28,437 nt of DNA from Ophiosphaerella korrae (GCA_028456385.1 JALNQF010000465.1:1-28437); one strand, 5' to 3'. Positions 18,664 to 28,437 are shown, numbered from the stretch's first letter. Notes: generated from the sequence alone by a model not told the origin. Made by a program: numbers and translations.

Positions 18664-19656
18664 AATAGTATTAAGATATTTCTTTATTTTTATTATAATA
18701 GTCTTAAGTTAACTTATCTTATTTCTTTAAAAGATAGTAAAGTATATAGTAAGTATATTTATACTAATATTTAGTATTAATATAGTCTTTTTAGCGTCTC
18801 TCTAGTAGAGTATAAGTATAATAGGTATACTAGAGTTAACTTCCTAGTAACTCTTAGGTTATTAGTAGATTACAAGGTAATAATAAAAGCTTATATAGTA
18901 ATTAGTAATAGCTATAAATAATTATTAATTTGTTTATATAATATTAAGTATTAGCGTTCTAGGTTAGAGATTAGATTACTAATACTATCCTAATAATATA
19001 TATTACTACTAACTATATACTTATATTTCTTAGCTAGCTTCGTACTTTGTATTTACTAAGATTACGAATTATAAATTTATTACGTGTTTAGCTTTATACT
19101 TTATATTTACTAAGATTATAAATTATAAATTTATTACGTATCTTAATTATAGTTAGTTTCCTAATTAAGTTTATTATTCTATAGATTATACGTATTATTA
19201 TTATCTAAGGTAAAGCTAATTAGCTTAAGTTAGTTTTCTCTTATTACAACTATAATAGTAAGTATTTAATTATAACTATATCTTTAGGTTCTAAATTATA
19301 TAAGGTAAGTAATTAATAGGGTTTAAGTAAAACTATTATTATAGCTAGCTAATATAGAGTAAGCTTAGTATAACTTAATTTCTAAAACTACTTATAAGAT
19401 AGTAAAACTTTAGGCTTATACTAACTACCTTTATAAGCTAATAGCGTATAATAACGCTAAGTTATCTAAATAGTTTTATACCTTAGAAGCTAAGATAGAC
19501 TTTAAAGATACTATAGAGGCTACTCTAGCTCCTATTATATTAAGTGCTCCTATCTCCTCTCTATCTATTAGTAGTATCGTAGGTTTTCCTAGTTTACTAC
19601 TAGGCGTTCTAGAAAGTTTTAATTTTAGAACTCTTTTAGTTTCTTAAAGTAATTAA
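18664..19656 (+). pseudogene. Antisense tail ORF of E, split by solo LTR F
   Basis: Third family 1 copy, on the strand opposite to E pol. Before F it reads NSIKIF and SLKDSKVYSKYIYTN at about 18664-18770, matching Z and B; the Tyr cluster stands for Cys. F interrupts at 18817-19257. After F the frame reads AYTNYLYKLIAYNNAKL, then TLEAKIDFKD, then LLLGVLESFNFRTLLVS, with the first stop at 19645-19647 and a second at 19654-19656. LEAK, LLLGVLE and FRTLL are shared with Z. The 3' end overlaps the E chromodomain region on the other strand. Function unknown. Confidence 0.55.
18817..19257 (-). mobile_element. F: solo LTR of family 1 (441 bp) in the tail of E
   Basis: A complete LTR, from TATAATAGGTATAC to CAACTATAATA, with no internal element. 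The flanks are ATAAG (18812-18816) and GTAAG (19258-19262). They differ by one G/A transition after a T, so they are compatible with a RIPed 5-bp duplication. The tail of E continues on both sides. The central module (19043-19150) is two 54-bp units built on TACTTTGTATTTACTAAG and ATTATAAATTTATTACG, unlike the modules of Z/D/B or E. It probably arose by recombination between the two LTRs of an inserted element. Confidence 0.85.
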
Positions 19657-21010
19657 GGTTATTTTCTAGTTTCTATATATTTTCTTATAGTTTCCCTTTT
19701 TTATCTATACTTATCTATTTTACTAAGTAATAGTTTCTTTTATTATAGAACTAGTATACTAAGATTTTTTTAACTTTTTATTCTTCTTATTCTCTATATA
19801 TATCTACTTTATATACTAGTAGTTCTACTTTTTATAGTACTTTCTCTAGTAGTACTATATAAAACGTTAAGTATATCTTTATCTTATCTAGTAGCTTTAG
19901 TTTAAATATAACTAGTATAACTTTCTTCTTAACTTTATATAGTTTAATCTTAATATAATCTAGTTTAGAACTTAGCTATTTACTTTTAATATTCTTTTAT
20001 ACTAACTATACTTTTTCTCTCTCTTTAAATTAAAGTCTCTTTTAGTATTTTTTATTATAGTACTTTACTATTTAATTCTATAGGAATTCTATATTTTATT
20101 ATAGTTAATTATATATTTCTTTAAGTCTATTTATAAAGTTTTCTCTTCTTAAAAACTAAGATATCTAAGTTCTTAGTATCCTATATATATTAGGGTTAAA
20201 TCTATAGTTTATAAAAAAGAGTAATATTTTTAATACTATATTCTTTACGCTATTATATACTAGCTATACTATAGGTAGAAGTTATACCTAATTATTCTAG
20301 TTATAGTTAAAGTAATATCTTAAGTACTATTCTACTATTTAGTTTATATATTCTAATTATCTATCTATCTATAAGTAGTATACTATTAACATTATATACT
20401 AAATTCCTAATTATACTAATATTATTCTTTATAGTTTTAATATAAATCTTATATTTCTATCTATAATAATCTTATCTAGAATACTATATTAGCTAATTAT
20501 AGTTCCTAGAACCTAGTATATAGTAACCTCTATCTTACTTTTCTCTTTATATAGTCTAAAGTATAAGTACTTTATAAGCTTATTTACTATTATTAGGATT
20601 CTATTATATTTAACTCCTAATATTAAATGTTTAGACTTTAGTAGTTTTATAATAAAGTCTATTATAATAACTCTTTATAGTTATTCTAGTACTTTAACTA
20701 GTTATAGTATCTTATATAGTACGTATTTATTATACTTATTCTTATAATATTCTATATAGTCTTATAGTACTTTAGTTACTAGTTATCTTACTCTTAGAAT
20801 ATAGTAATCTCTTAAGAGTCTATCTAATATTTTATTAATACTTTAGTATCTATATACTAGTAGTTTATAAAACTATTATATAAATTCTCTCTATATTTTC
20901 TTTAGAATATATATTCTTTTATATACTTTTATAATTTCTTTTTTAGTTTTAAGCTTTTCTATTTCTTTAGAGGCTTTTTCTATTTTTTTTTAAATCTATT
21001 TATTAAGTTT
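19620..21010 (-). pseudogene. E chromodomain and integrase
   Basis: The chromodomain lies at about 19850-19650 on the minus strand, collinear with B 17030-17275, with TAG in place of Trp. The integrase core has its first catalytic Asp at 20657-20659 inside RVIIIDFII, a second block near 20450-20480, and the GPY/F region near 19990-19900. The HHCC part lies near 20860-21000 with Tyr in place of the zinc ligands. Spacing matches B throughout. Inactive. Confidence 0.8.
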
Positions 21011-21109
21011 ACTATTCTTCCTTTTAAGTATTATAGCTATCTTAAGTATATTTAGGACTAAATATCCTTCTTTATTTTTAATTAAAACTATACTAGTAGT
21101 GTTTACTTC

Positions 21110-21510
21110 TTTTTATAAATCTAGTCTTCTACTTAGAGTATCTATAAACTAGTTATCTTTACTCTTAGTATATATTATTTCTATATTAAATATTAATAGA
21201 AACTTCTACTATCTTATATAGTATTATAAGAAGTCTTTATTTATTATAAATTTTTTAAGATTCTTATAGTCTATATAGACTTTTATTTAGTATTTTACTT
21301 TTTATAAATATACTCTCTATTATTTAAATACTTTATAAATTACTAGTATTTCTTTATTATAGATTAGATAGTTTAGCTTTACTAGCTTTATTTTCTTAGA
21401 AAAGTACTTAACTAAGTGTTTTTATTTTATATCTAGGTTTTCTTATATTAGTACTATTCTATATACTATATTAGATATATCTATTTTTACTATTATAGGT
21501 AGGTCTAGAT
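21110..21510 (-). pseudogene. E RNase H
   Basis: VKIDISNIV at about 21490-21462 (ETDAS block), YIDYKNLKKFI at about 21285-21250 (TDHKNLxYF) and FIDTLSRRLD near 21150-21120 (ADALSRR). The order and distances equal those of B 15367-15770. Confidence 0.8.
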
Positions 21511-21629
21511 TATATATTCTAATAACTAGGTTTTCTATAAATCTCTATTTAATTTAGTTAAATACTTCTTTATATTCCTTAGTCTATTTAAATAGTATAT
21601 CTTTCTTTATAAAGTTAGTTAATAGTTTT

Positions 21630-22480
21630 ATTAGTTCTAACTAGTTAATTATTATCTTTTTATAGAAGTTTACTAATCTATAAAACTATTATATTTCTTA
21701 TAGGTTTTTAGGTATTAGTAATTCTTAGATTACTTTAATCTTATTTAAATTAATCTTAATCTTTCCTAGTTCTATAATAAATCCTAGGAAGTCTATCTCT
21801 TTTATATAGAATTTGTATTTTCTTATTTTAAAGAATATTTTACTTTCTACTAGCTTTTCTAGTACTTTATATATATATTATACGTATTCTTCTTCTATCT
21901 CTAAGAATATAAGAATATTATCTAGGTATATAAATATAAATATATCTAAGTACTCTCTTAGTACTATATTAATTCTTTCTTAAAACACTACTAGTATATT
22001 TATTAATCTATATAGTATAACTAAGTATTTATATAGTTTATATTACGTTCTAAATATAGTTTTTTATTTATCTCTTTTCTTAATTCTAATTTAGTAGTAG
22101 GCGTTTTAGATATCTAGTTTTATAAAGATTTAAGCTTTTTATAGTCTATCTTATATCTTATTTATATATAGTAAGGAGTAATAGTTCTTACTTATAATTA
22201 CGTTTGTTTTTCTAAAATTTACGTAAGGTTATTTTTTATCTATCTCTTTCTTATCTATAAATATAAGTCTATATACTACTAAGGATTTAGATTCTTATAT
22301 CTATCTTTTCTTAACTATATTCTATATAAATATTCTTTTAATCTTAGATTCTTCTTCTATTTTCTTATAAACTAGGCTATATTTTACGTTTTTTCCTTCT
22401 TTTAGTTCTATTACTAGATCCTATAGTTAATATTCTAGAAGGTAGTTATCTAGTTTAGTAAGTTATTTTTCTTATTTCTT
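21630..22480 (-). pseudogene. E reverse transcriptase
   Basis: PYVNFRKTNVIISKN at about 22232-22188 is the VDYR block with Asp to Asn. KLDI with Lys-Ala and Tyr-Tyr context lies near 22125-22085. FIYLDNILIFL has its YLDN box at 21917-21928, again Asn for the second Asp. FYRLVNFY lies near 21690-21665. Full RT length is present, so this copy shows what D lost to Z. Many TAA/TAG stops. Confidence 0.85.
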
Positions 22481-22689
22481 ATATTCTTCTAGGAACTATC
22501 TTTTATATATTGTTATATTAGCTTTTAATATATCTTTTTTAGAGTAGCTAATTTTCTCTATTCTCTAGTTAATCCTTAGGTTAGTTATTTTTAACTATAG
22601 TATACCTAATATTATATCTATAACTATATTTTTAATTTCTAGTTCTTTTAATTTTAGTATTAAGAGTACTATTTTAAACTTAATAAGTT

Positions 22690-22880
22690 CTTAGAATAGT
22701 TTTCCTTTAATTATACTTAGTTATTAAAGATACTTCTTTATTATATAATATATTCCTTATATTTCTATAAACTTCTTAGATATAAAATTTCTTGTAGCTC
22801 TACTATTAATTATAATTTATACTTTCTATTCTTAGTATATACTTGTTTTTATAACGTATAGGCCTATTATACTTTCTAGC
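22690..22880 (-). pseudogene. E retropepsin-like protease
   Basis: The active-site block NSRA is at 22796-22807 (family DSGA), followed by Thr-Arg-Asn-Phe-Ile. It is identical in state to D, and less decayed than B. Confidence 0.7.
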
Positions 22881-23649
22881 TTTTCTTACTTAGGTTTTTC
22901 TTTAAATTATCTATCCTTCTAGAGCTATTATCTTATTTTATACTTATAATTTTTATATTTTAGATATTTATTATATATATACTTATACTATAGCCTTTCT
23001 TTTACGTATTCTTTTAATAGCTTTAGTCTTAGTCTAATTAATATATATTCTTTATTAAGAATCTAAATTATTTTCTAACTTTAAATTTCTTTCTTTAAGA
23101 TAACTCTTATATAGTCTTGTCTTTATTTTAGCTATATATAGTTTTATACTTTTTCTTCTCTATATAAGTAGTAGTATATATTTAAGTATAATACCTATAT
23201 AATTTCTAGATATACTAGATATTCTAGATCTATTCTTTTATTGTCTTCTATCTAGTACTTATCTATACTAGGTCTTGTTATTATTAGGATATAGTATACT
23301 ACTAGTATTCTTAGTATATAGGCTTTATTAATCTATTACGTTTTTCTTATAAGATACTACTACTCTCTTTATATAAGTATTCTTCTTACTATAACTATTT
23401 ATTATTCTATCTAGTTTTAAAATATTATAAACTTTATTACTTTAAGATTATATTCTTTCTAGTTTTTATATACTTTCTCTATACTTATAGCTAGTAAGTA
23501 TTTCTAAATAAATTTCTAATTTTTATTCTATTCTAATATATCTACTATTATATAGCTATTATAACTATATATATTTAACTAGGTATACTCTATATTTTTT
23601 ATATTAACTTATCTCTTACTTTTTTATAGTTTTTTAGAAGAAGCTATAG

Positions 23650-24990
23650 TAGTTTCTTTATTTAGTACTAGTCTTTTAGCTTAGATTAATAGTATCTAGA
23701 GCTCTTCTCTTTCTAGATCTTTTACTAGTAAGTTTATTATATATACTACTTCTTCTAGCTATACTTTTATTCTTTTTTCTTTTATTACTACTACTCTATA
23801 TTTTTATAAAAACTATACTACTCTTTATTTACTAAAAAAGTATATAAAGTAGTTATTATTATAATAAAAAGTTTAATAGAGTATTATATACTATACTTTT
23901 TTACTTCTAGCTACTTTTTTCTAAGGTTTAGGCTATACTTTTAGTACTTCTTTTCTTTCTTTAGTTATTTTTAACTAGGTTTCCTTTTCTTTTTTTAGAG
24001 TCTTTACTTCTATAGTCTTTTATAAAGTATCTTAGTTTTTTATATTTATAATATACTATATCTTTTTTCTATTTAGATTAGTAGTTCTTTATATAGTAGC
24101 CTAGTTTACTATAATTAAAGTATATAAAGTCTTTATTCTTCTTTTTCTTTCTATCTTTATTAGTATTAAAGATTATAGAGTCTTTTTTATTATAGTTCTA
24201 AGTAGATCCTCTATACTTATTTTTTTTTCTATTCTTAAAGATTATTATTAATTTATATTACTTATTACTTTAAAGCTTTTAGTATTCTTAGTTTCTTTAT
24301 ATAGATTATTTTATATTGTTTTTTTAAATTTAGTTTTTATTTAAATTATAATATTAGAAATAGCTTATTCTATTTTATATTTTATAATAGTTATTTAAAC
24401 TATAATATATACTTAGAAATACTTTTATTTTATATAAGTTTTTCTAGTCTTTTTTTAGCTTATTAAGTAATATCTATATCTCTAAATAATACTCTTATTT
24501 ATCTAGTAAAGTATTTATAACTTCTAAAAATAGCTTTTATTTTATCTTTCTAGTTTATTACTATATATATTACTTTCTTATCTTCTCTATTAAAGTATAG
24601 TACTTATATATTAATCTAGAGTTATACTAAAGCTATAAAAGGTTTTAGGTTTTCTCTTATTTTATTAAACTTCTTAAGTATAAGTATCTTTAGTAGCTTC
24701 TCTATTATACTTATTTTTAGTTATTATATAATTAACTCTATTTAGTTTTATTCTTTAATAATAACTTTAATTTAGGCTTTATTTTATTTTACGTACTCTT
24801 AGAGTTTTTTATTCTAGGTTTCTAAAGTGTTAATTACTATCTTTATATTTTCTTTTTTAGAGATTAAGTTATTTAGGTAGTCTTTAATTTATTTTTATAC
24901 TATCTTATCTAACTTATAGCTACTTATAAGTACTTTAGCTACTTTCTTATTTAAACTTTCTACTATTATATTAGCTAGACTATATACTAC
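23650..24990 (-). pseudogene. E gag with two zinc knuckles
   Basis: Collinear with D 3250-4515. It begins about 40 bp inside the 5' LTR. Zinc knuckles are at about 24125-24015, with FNYSKLGYYIKNY readable in the first; Cys and His are Tyr. It carries many more stops than D. The linker between knuckles and protease (22880-24010) has no assignable domain. Confidence 0.75.
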
Positions 24991-25009
24991 TTATACTTTA
25001 CTTCTTATA

Positions 25010-25027
25010 ATAACTAAATTAGTAAAG
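25010..25027 (-). other. Putative primer-binding site of E
   Basis: Minus strand CTTTACTAATTTAGTTAT directly after the 5' LTR, equal to the D site apart from one C/T change. Confidence 0.4.
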
Positions 25028-25419
25028 TATAATAGGCTTACTATTATTAACTATAGTATCTTATCTTATAAAAGTTAGTAGATTAAGTAATAATAATAAA
25101 AGCTTATATAGTAATCTATAATAACTATAAATAATAGAAGATATTTTATAAATATCTTATATTAGTATTTTATAGTTAAAGGATTAAATTTCTAATACTA
25201 TTCTAATAATACGTATTACTATTAACTATATAGTACTACTATTTCTATAGCTTTATAGCTTTATAGGTACTAAGCCTTATAAAGTTATAAAGTTATTATA
25301 TATCTTAGTTATAACTAACTTCTTAATTAAGGTTATTACTTTACTCTTCTTATACTTTGTTAGCGCTTAAGTATAAACTAATTAGCTCTATCTTGTTTTC
25401 TCTTATTATATCTATAATA
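25028..25419 (-). repeat. 5' LTR of E (392 bp)
   Basis: From TATAATAGGC to ATCTATAATA. A single copy of the 50-bp hairpin module is at 25249-25298. Otherwise it is collinear with 18072-18513. Confidence 0.9.
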
Positions 25420-25424
25420 TAATA
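25420..25424. repeat. Target-site duplication of E, right copy
   Basis: TAATA, the partner of 18067-18071. Confidence 0.7.
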
Positions 25425-25616
25425 AGATATATATTATTAGAATAGTATTAGTAATCTAATCTCTAACCTAAAATACTAATACTTAATATTATATATATAA
25501 ATTAAACTATTATTTATAGTTATTACTAATTATAATATAAGCTTTTATTATTACTTCTTAATCTACTAATAACTCTTAGTAGTTACTTATAGTTAATAAT
25601 AAGAGACTCTATTATA
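25425..25616 (+). repeat. 3' LTR of B, second part
   Basis: Continues the B LTR after E and ends GAGACTCTATTATA. It aligns with Z 1346-1545. Its right edge joins the G protease. Confidence 0.8.
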
Positions 25617-25900
25617 AATCTCTATAGTTACTTTATTACTAACTATTAAGTTTCTTAGTATTAGTTATCTATTTATAATATAGATTAGATATAGTATCTT
25701 CTTTACTTATAGTTAGAGTCTTACTTATTTTACTACTTTAAGTATAATTAGGTTTATAAATAACTCTAAATCTACTAATACTTTTATTTTTTCTTTTCTA
25801 ATCTTTACTAAGAGTTTAATAAGTCTTTTAGTATTAATAGTATTATAGCTTCTAGATATATATCTAATATTAGCTATTTACTTAAAAAAAACTTAATCTT
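25617..25900 (-). pseudogene. G retropepsin-like protease, 5' part
   Basis: Collinear with C 12825-13070. The active-site block is at 25761-25772 and reads DLEL where C has DLGL, a further G-to-A change. Cut at 25617 by B. Confidence 0.65.
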
Positions 25901-26839
25901 ATAATCTTTATTTATCTTTTACTAAAATCTTTAAAGTATTTTAATTTTTTTATATTATTTATACTTCTTTAGTATATAAGTTTACTAGATTATATTAATA
26001 TATTAGTTATTTATAAGTATTTTACTTATATTTATTTTTCTTTAGTTATACTTAGAAAGTACTTAGCTTTTTACTTATTTTATAGGTATTATTTATATAT
26101 TATCTTTATATACTTTTCTTAATTCTATTTATATCTAGATCTTATCTTATTAAAATAGTAAGTAAAGTAGTTATTATAGTAATATCTTATTTATAATAGT
26201 AATAAGTAGTTTAGATTATATAAGTATAGCTAGTATTATAGTTTTTATATTAATACTTAATCTATATTAATTAGTACTTAATTATTATTTATATATAATA
26301 ATTTATATTATTAGGTTTACTTTACTTAGTATTTTTTATCTTACTATTCTTTTACTAAGTAGTAGCTATCTACTAGTTTCTAGATTTCTTTTATAAATCT
26401 ATCTTATACTTTAGTATTTTCTTACTTTAGCTTTAGTATTCTAAGTACTATTTTATATTTAGAAGTTTTAAGCTCTTAGTTTTTTTTTTTTTTTTTTTTA
26501 GGCTATATATACTTACTTTCCTAGATATAGTATTATTTTATACTTATACTCTACTCTTCTTTAGTATAACTAAAAGTATTTTAAAGTATTTATCTTAGCT
26601 TACTTCTACTTTAGCTAATACTTTTTTATATAGCTTTATACTCTTAGTAGTATATTTATAGCTTTTATATTATTATCTATTATAAAGTTACTTAGCTTTA
26701 TAGTAATTTTATAGTAGTTATATCTTTTACTTATATTTTACTACTAAAAGTTTATAGTCTTATAATCTTTTTTCTTTTACTTTTTTTTAAAGATTACTTT
26801 CTATTCTTCTTCTCTAGTATTATTTTACTTCTTAAGTAT

Positions 26840-27650
26840 ATTAATTTATTATATTATCTTATTCTTTACTTAGTAATTCTTTACTAGGTTCTCTATTTTA
26901 CTATATTTATAGTACTTTTAGCTTTTTATTCTTTTAAAGTCTTTATAGTAATAGTATTTTTATTTTCTTAGGTTTATATTAATAATATATATCTTATTTA
27001 GCTTAAAGTATTTATAGCTACTTTAAACTTAGTTATTTTTATATTAGTACTTATACTTAGGTTTATACTTTTTACTTTCTATATAGTACTTTACTATTCT
27101 TAGCTTTTACTATATATTTATATATATAGTTATTAACTTAAATTACTTCTTTTATTAAGTTTTCTAATATCTTAATTATAGCTTTTCTATATATTAGCTT
27201 ACTTTAAATATTACTTTTAAGTTTCTATTAAAATATCTTTATTAATAACTTATTATTCTATTCTATTTATATTAGGTAGCTTTAGAACTTATTAGTATAG
27301 TTTACTACTACTTTATATTATTATAGCTACTATATTATATACTTTACTACTACTATCTTATTTACTAGTAAAAAAGCTTATTATACTTTATTTTTAAACT
27401 TAATCTATTCTTTAAATATATTATTATAGTTATTATTATTATTATTAAAGTATTTTTTAAAGTATAGTAAAACCTATTTTTTTACTTTACTCTTTATATA
27501 AAATAATATAAGTATAGCTCTATTTTTATTTTAAACTTAGTTTACTTTAAAAAAGAAATTAAGTTATAAAATTTATAGCTTAAGCTTATTTTATTCTTTA
27601 TAGTAGAAGTCTAGCTTAGTAACTTTAGAAGTAGTAGTATAAGTTACTTT
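26840..27650 (-). pseudogene. G gag with one zinc knuckle
   Basis: Collinear with C 14070-14880, with the zinc-knuckle region at about 26925-26880 (Tyr in place of Cys). It is closed by many stops. Between gag and protease (25900-26840) is the same unassigned linker as in C, including a pure run of 20 T at 26480-26499 where C (13700-13730) has a mixed TTTTCTTTCTTATTC tract. Confidence 0.7.
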
Positions 27651-27689
27651 TATATACTAGTTATCTATATTTATTAATATATTACTTAT

Positions 27690-27706
27690 CTTAAAAGTAT
27701 TTAATA
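27690..27706 (-). other. Putative primer-binding site of G
   Basis: Identical to the C leader sequence next to its 5' LTR (TATTAAATACTTTTAAG on the minus strand). Confidence 0.35.
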
Positions 27707-27822
27707 TATTAAAACCTTAGAACTAAGTAAAAGTAATAAAAGTAAGTAAGCTTCTATAAAATAAGTAAAGTTAATAAATAAGTTAGTTACTTAACTTAAT
27801 TAATAGTTAGCTTTTTATTAGA
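27707..27822 (-). repeat. 5' LTR of G, first 116 bp only
   Basis: TATTAAAACCTTAGAAC onwards matches C 14947-15062. The match ends at about 27822, after TTATTAGA. The 14-bp array and the rest are absent; unrelated sequence follows. Confidence 0.75.
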
Positions 27823-28366
27823 TAAGTTATATAATTAGATACTTAATACGTAATTATATGCGCGATTATATACGCAATTACTAAGCTACTAACCTTACTA
27901 TAGTTAAAAGGATTATAGCCTTAACTTTTATAAACAAAGGAATTAAACAAAAAATCTTATATATAAGAAGATAGACTATATTAGTATAACTAATATAATA
28001 AAGAAACTAGTACCTTAATAGAAGAAGTATTAAGGATCTAGCTTACTACTATCTTAAGAGACCTAGCTAAGACTACTATATCGTAGATATATAGATAGAG
28101 CGTAGGGCTAGAGTTTAAAAAAAAAAAAAAAATTAATCTACTTAGTTTATACCTAGTACTATTAAGTTATAAGTAATTAATCTAAAAAAGAGCTTTTCTA
28201 AAAGCTTTAGTATCTCTCTCTAATAAAGCCCTTATATAGCTATTATAAAAAAGCCTTTTTATTAAACTACTATAACTTCTTTTAAAATCTAATAATTAAG
28301 AGTCTTACTACCTTAATTAAGTTAAGTAAACTAGTACCTACTTAAACCTAACTACTTTAGCTCGAG
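27823..28366. other. Unclassified RIP-affected sequence
   Basis: This follows the broken G LTR and matches neither retrotransposon family. It is AT-rich with few CA/TG, but keeps some (for example ACAAAGGAATTAAACAAAA near 27933-27951), so RIP is milder than in G. A CG-bearing imperfect hairpin lies at 27850-27881, from GTAATT to AATTAC with GCGCG near its centre. A run of 16 A is at 28117-28132. Frames on both strands are short and I recognise no protein. It could be another transposon, for example a DNA element inserted in the G LTR, or old host sequence; neither is supported. Confidence 0.4.
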
Positions 28367-28426
28367 TATTAACTTAAGTATTAACTTAAGTATTAACTTA
28401 AGTATTAAGCTAAGTATTAAGCTAAG
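28367..28426. repeat. 12-bp tandem repeat, five units
   Basis: Three units TATTAACTTAAG followed by two units TATTAAGCTAAG, each 12 bp. The unit is near-palindromic (CTTAAG centre). The array ends at TACTATATACG at the window edge, so more may follow outside. No function can be assigned. Confidence 0.85.
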
Positions 28427-28437
28427 TACTATATACG

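Larger units (their letters stand above)
18072..25419 (-). mobile_element. E: full-length family 1 Ty3/Gypsy chromovirus with F inside
   Basis: A minus-oriented element of 7348 bp, about 6.9 kb without F. It has the 5' LTR at 25028-25419, gag, protease, RT, RNase H, integrase, chromodomain, a tail with an antisense frame (broken by F), a polypurine tract, and the 3' LTR at 18072-18513. It is flanked by TAATA and inserted into the 3' LTR of B. It is heavily RIPed, with no open frame of useful length in the Pol reading frame. Confidence 0.9.
4974..25616 (+). mobile_element. B: family 1 Ty3/Gypsy element split into three parts
   Basis: A plus-oriented element whose parts lie at 4974-8506, 15367-18066 and 25425-25616. 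It is interrupted by C (8512-15361, duplication ACCTA/ACTTA) and E (18072-25419, duplication TAATA/TAATA), and its 5' LTR lies to the left of D outside the window. Removing C joins the RT tail to RNase H in frame (reads NLDLLVIVK across the join). Removing E restores one LTR of 429 bp. Its right end at 25616 drops into the protease of G; AATCT (25617-25621) is the probable target-site duplication. B is heavily RIPed on its coding strand, hence strikingly A-rich, and has lost most CG as well. Confidence 0.85.
25617..27822 (-). mobile_element. G: family 2 Ty3/Gypsy fragment, 5' part
   Basis: Minus-oriented and collinear with C from 12825 up to about 15060: protease, linker, gag, leader, and the first 116 bp of the 5' LTR. 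B interrupts it on the left, so the rest of G pol would lie left of the window. It is the most degraded element here: I saw essentially no CG in it, and C/T-rich tracts have become pure T. That fits its place as the oldest layer. Confidence 0.85.

Noticed and set aside
18817..19257. F as a duplicated LTR belonging to E
   Set aside because: It lies inside the E tail with its own flanking duplication and a different central module; E already has both LTRs.
28117..28132. Poly-A tail of a LINE or processed copy
   Set aside because: No LINE RT or retrocopy upstream and no duplication flanking it; RIP of a purine tract or slippage is enough.
27823..28366. Tc1/mariner or pogo transposase fragment
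   Set aside because: The location, short hairpin and Lys-rich frames suggested it, but no helix-turn-helix or DDE/DDD block could be read on either strand.
88..28437. Many ORFs of 60-120 codons on both strands
   Set aside because: They are shadows or short gaps between RIP stops in retroelement frames; start codons are mostly absent because ATG is destroyed.
1..28437. Mitochondrial or bacterial AT-rich DNA
   Set aside because: Nested chromovirus retroelements with CA/TG loss on both strands are nuclear fungal features; no organellar genes or RNAs were seen.

Overview
The window looks like an AT-rich, repeat-only block from a filamentous ascomycete (Pezizomycotina) genome that has undergone repeat-induced point mutation (RIP). 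From about position 88 onward the dinucleotides CA and TG are almost absent and TA is in large excess on both strands, which is the classic RIP footprint. No intact gene, tRNA or rRNA was found. The genus cannot be named from the sequence.

Almost everything is a nest of Ty3/Gypsy LTR retrotransposons of the chromovirus type (integrase followed by a chromodomain), from two families. Family 1 has LTRs of about 430 bp: copies Z, D, B and E, and the solo LTR F. Family 2 has LTRs of 415-499 bp carrying a 14-bp tandem array: copies C and G. Target-site duplications and in-frame resumption of host reading frames give the order of insertion. G (minus, oldest) was hit in its protease by B (plus). B was hit by D (minus) in its 5' leader, by C (minus) at its RT/RNase H junction, and by E (minus) inside its 3' LTR. 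D was hit in its RT by Z (plus). E was hit in its 3' tail by F.

Layout: 1-87 non-RIPed flank with promoter-like composition; 88-1545 Z (3' end only); 1546-4973 D (5' LTR, gag, protease, start of RT); 4974-8506 B part 1 (gag, protease, RT); 8512-15361 C (complete); 15367-18066 B part 2 (RNase H, integrase, chromodomain, tail, start of 3' LTR); 18072-25419 E (complete, with F at 18817-19257); 25425-25616 end of the B 3' LTR; 25617-about 27822 G (protease, gag, piece of 5' LTR); 27823-28437 RIPed sequence that I cannot classify, ending in a 12-bp tandem repeat.

All coding regions are dead. RIP turns Gln (CAA/CAG) and Trp (TGG) codons into stops, Cys (TGY) and His (CAY) into Tyr, and Gly and Asp into Lys/Arg/Glu and Asn. 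Reading with these substitutions in mind reveals the zinc knuckles, protease, RT, RNase H, HHCC-DDE integrase, GPY/F module and chromodomain. The most interesting observation is an antisense open frame between the chromodomain and the polypurine tract. It has a Cys-rich motif (now Tyr-rich), a charged helical segment and a short conserved C-terminus. It can be read in Z, B and E, and a similar arrangement is visible in C of the other family. Domain boundaries are approximate. LTR ends and target-site duplications were read base by base.
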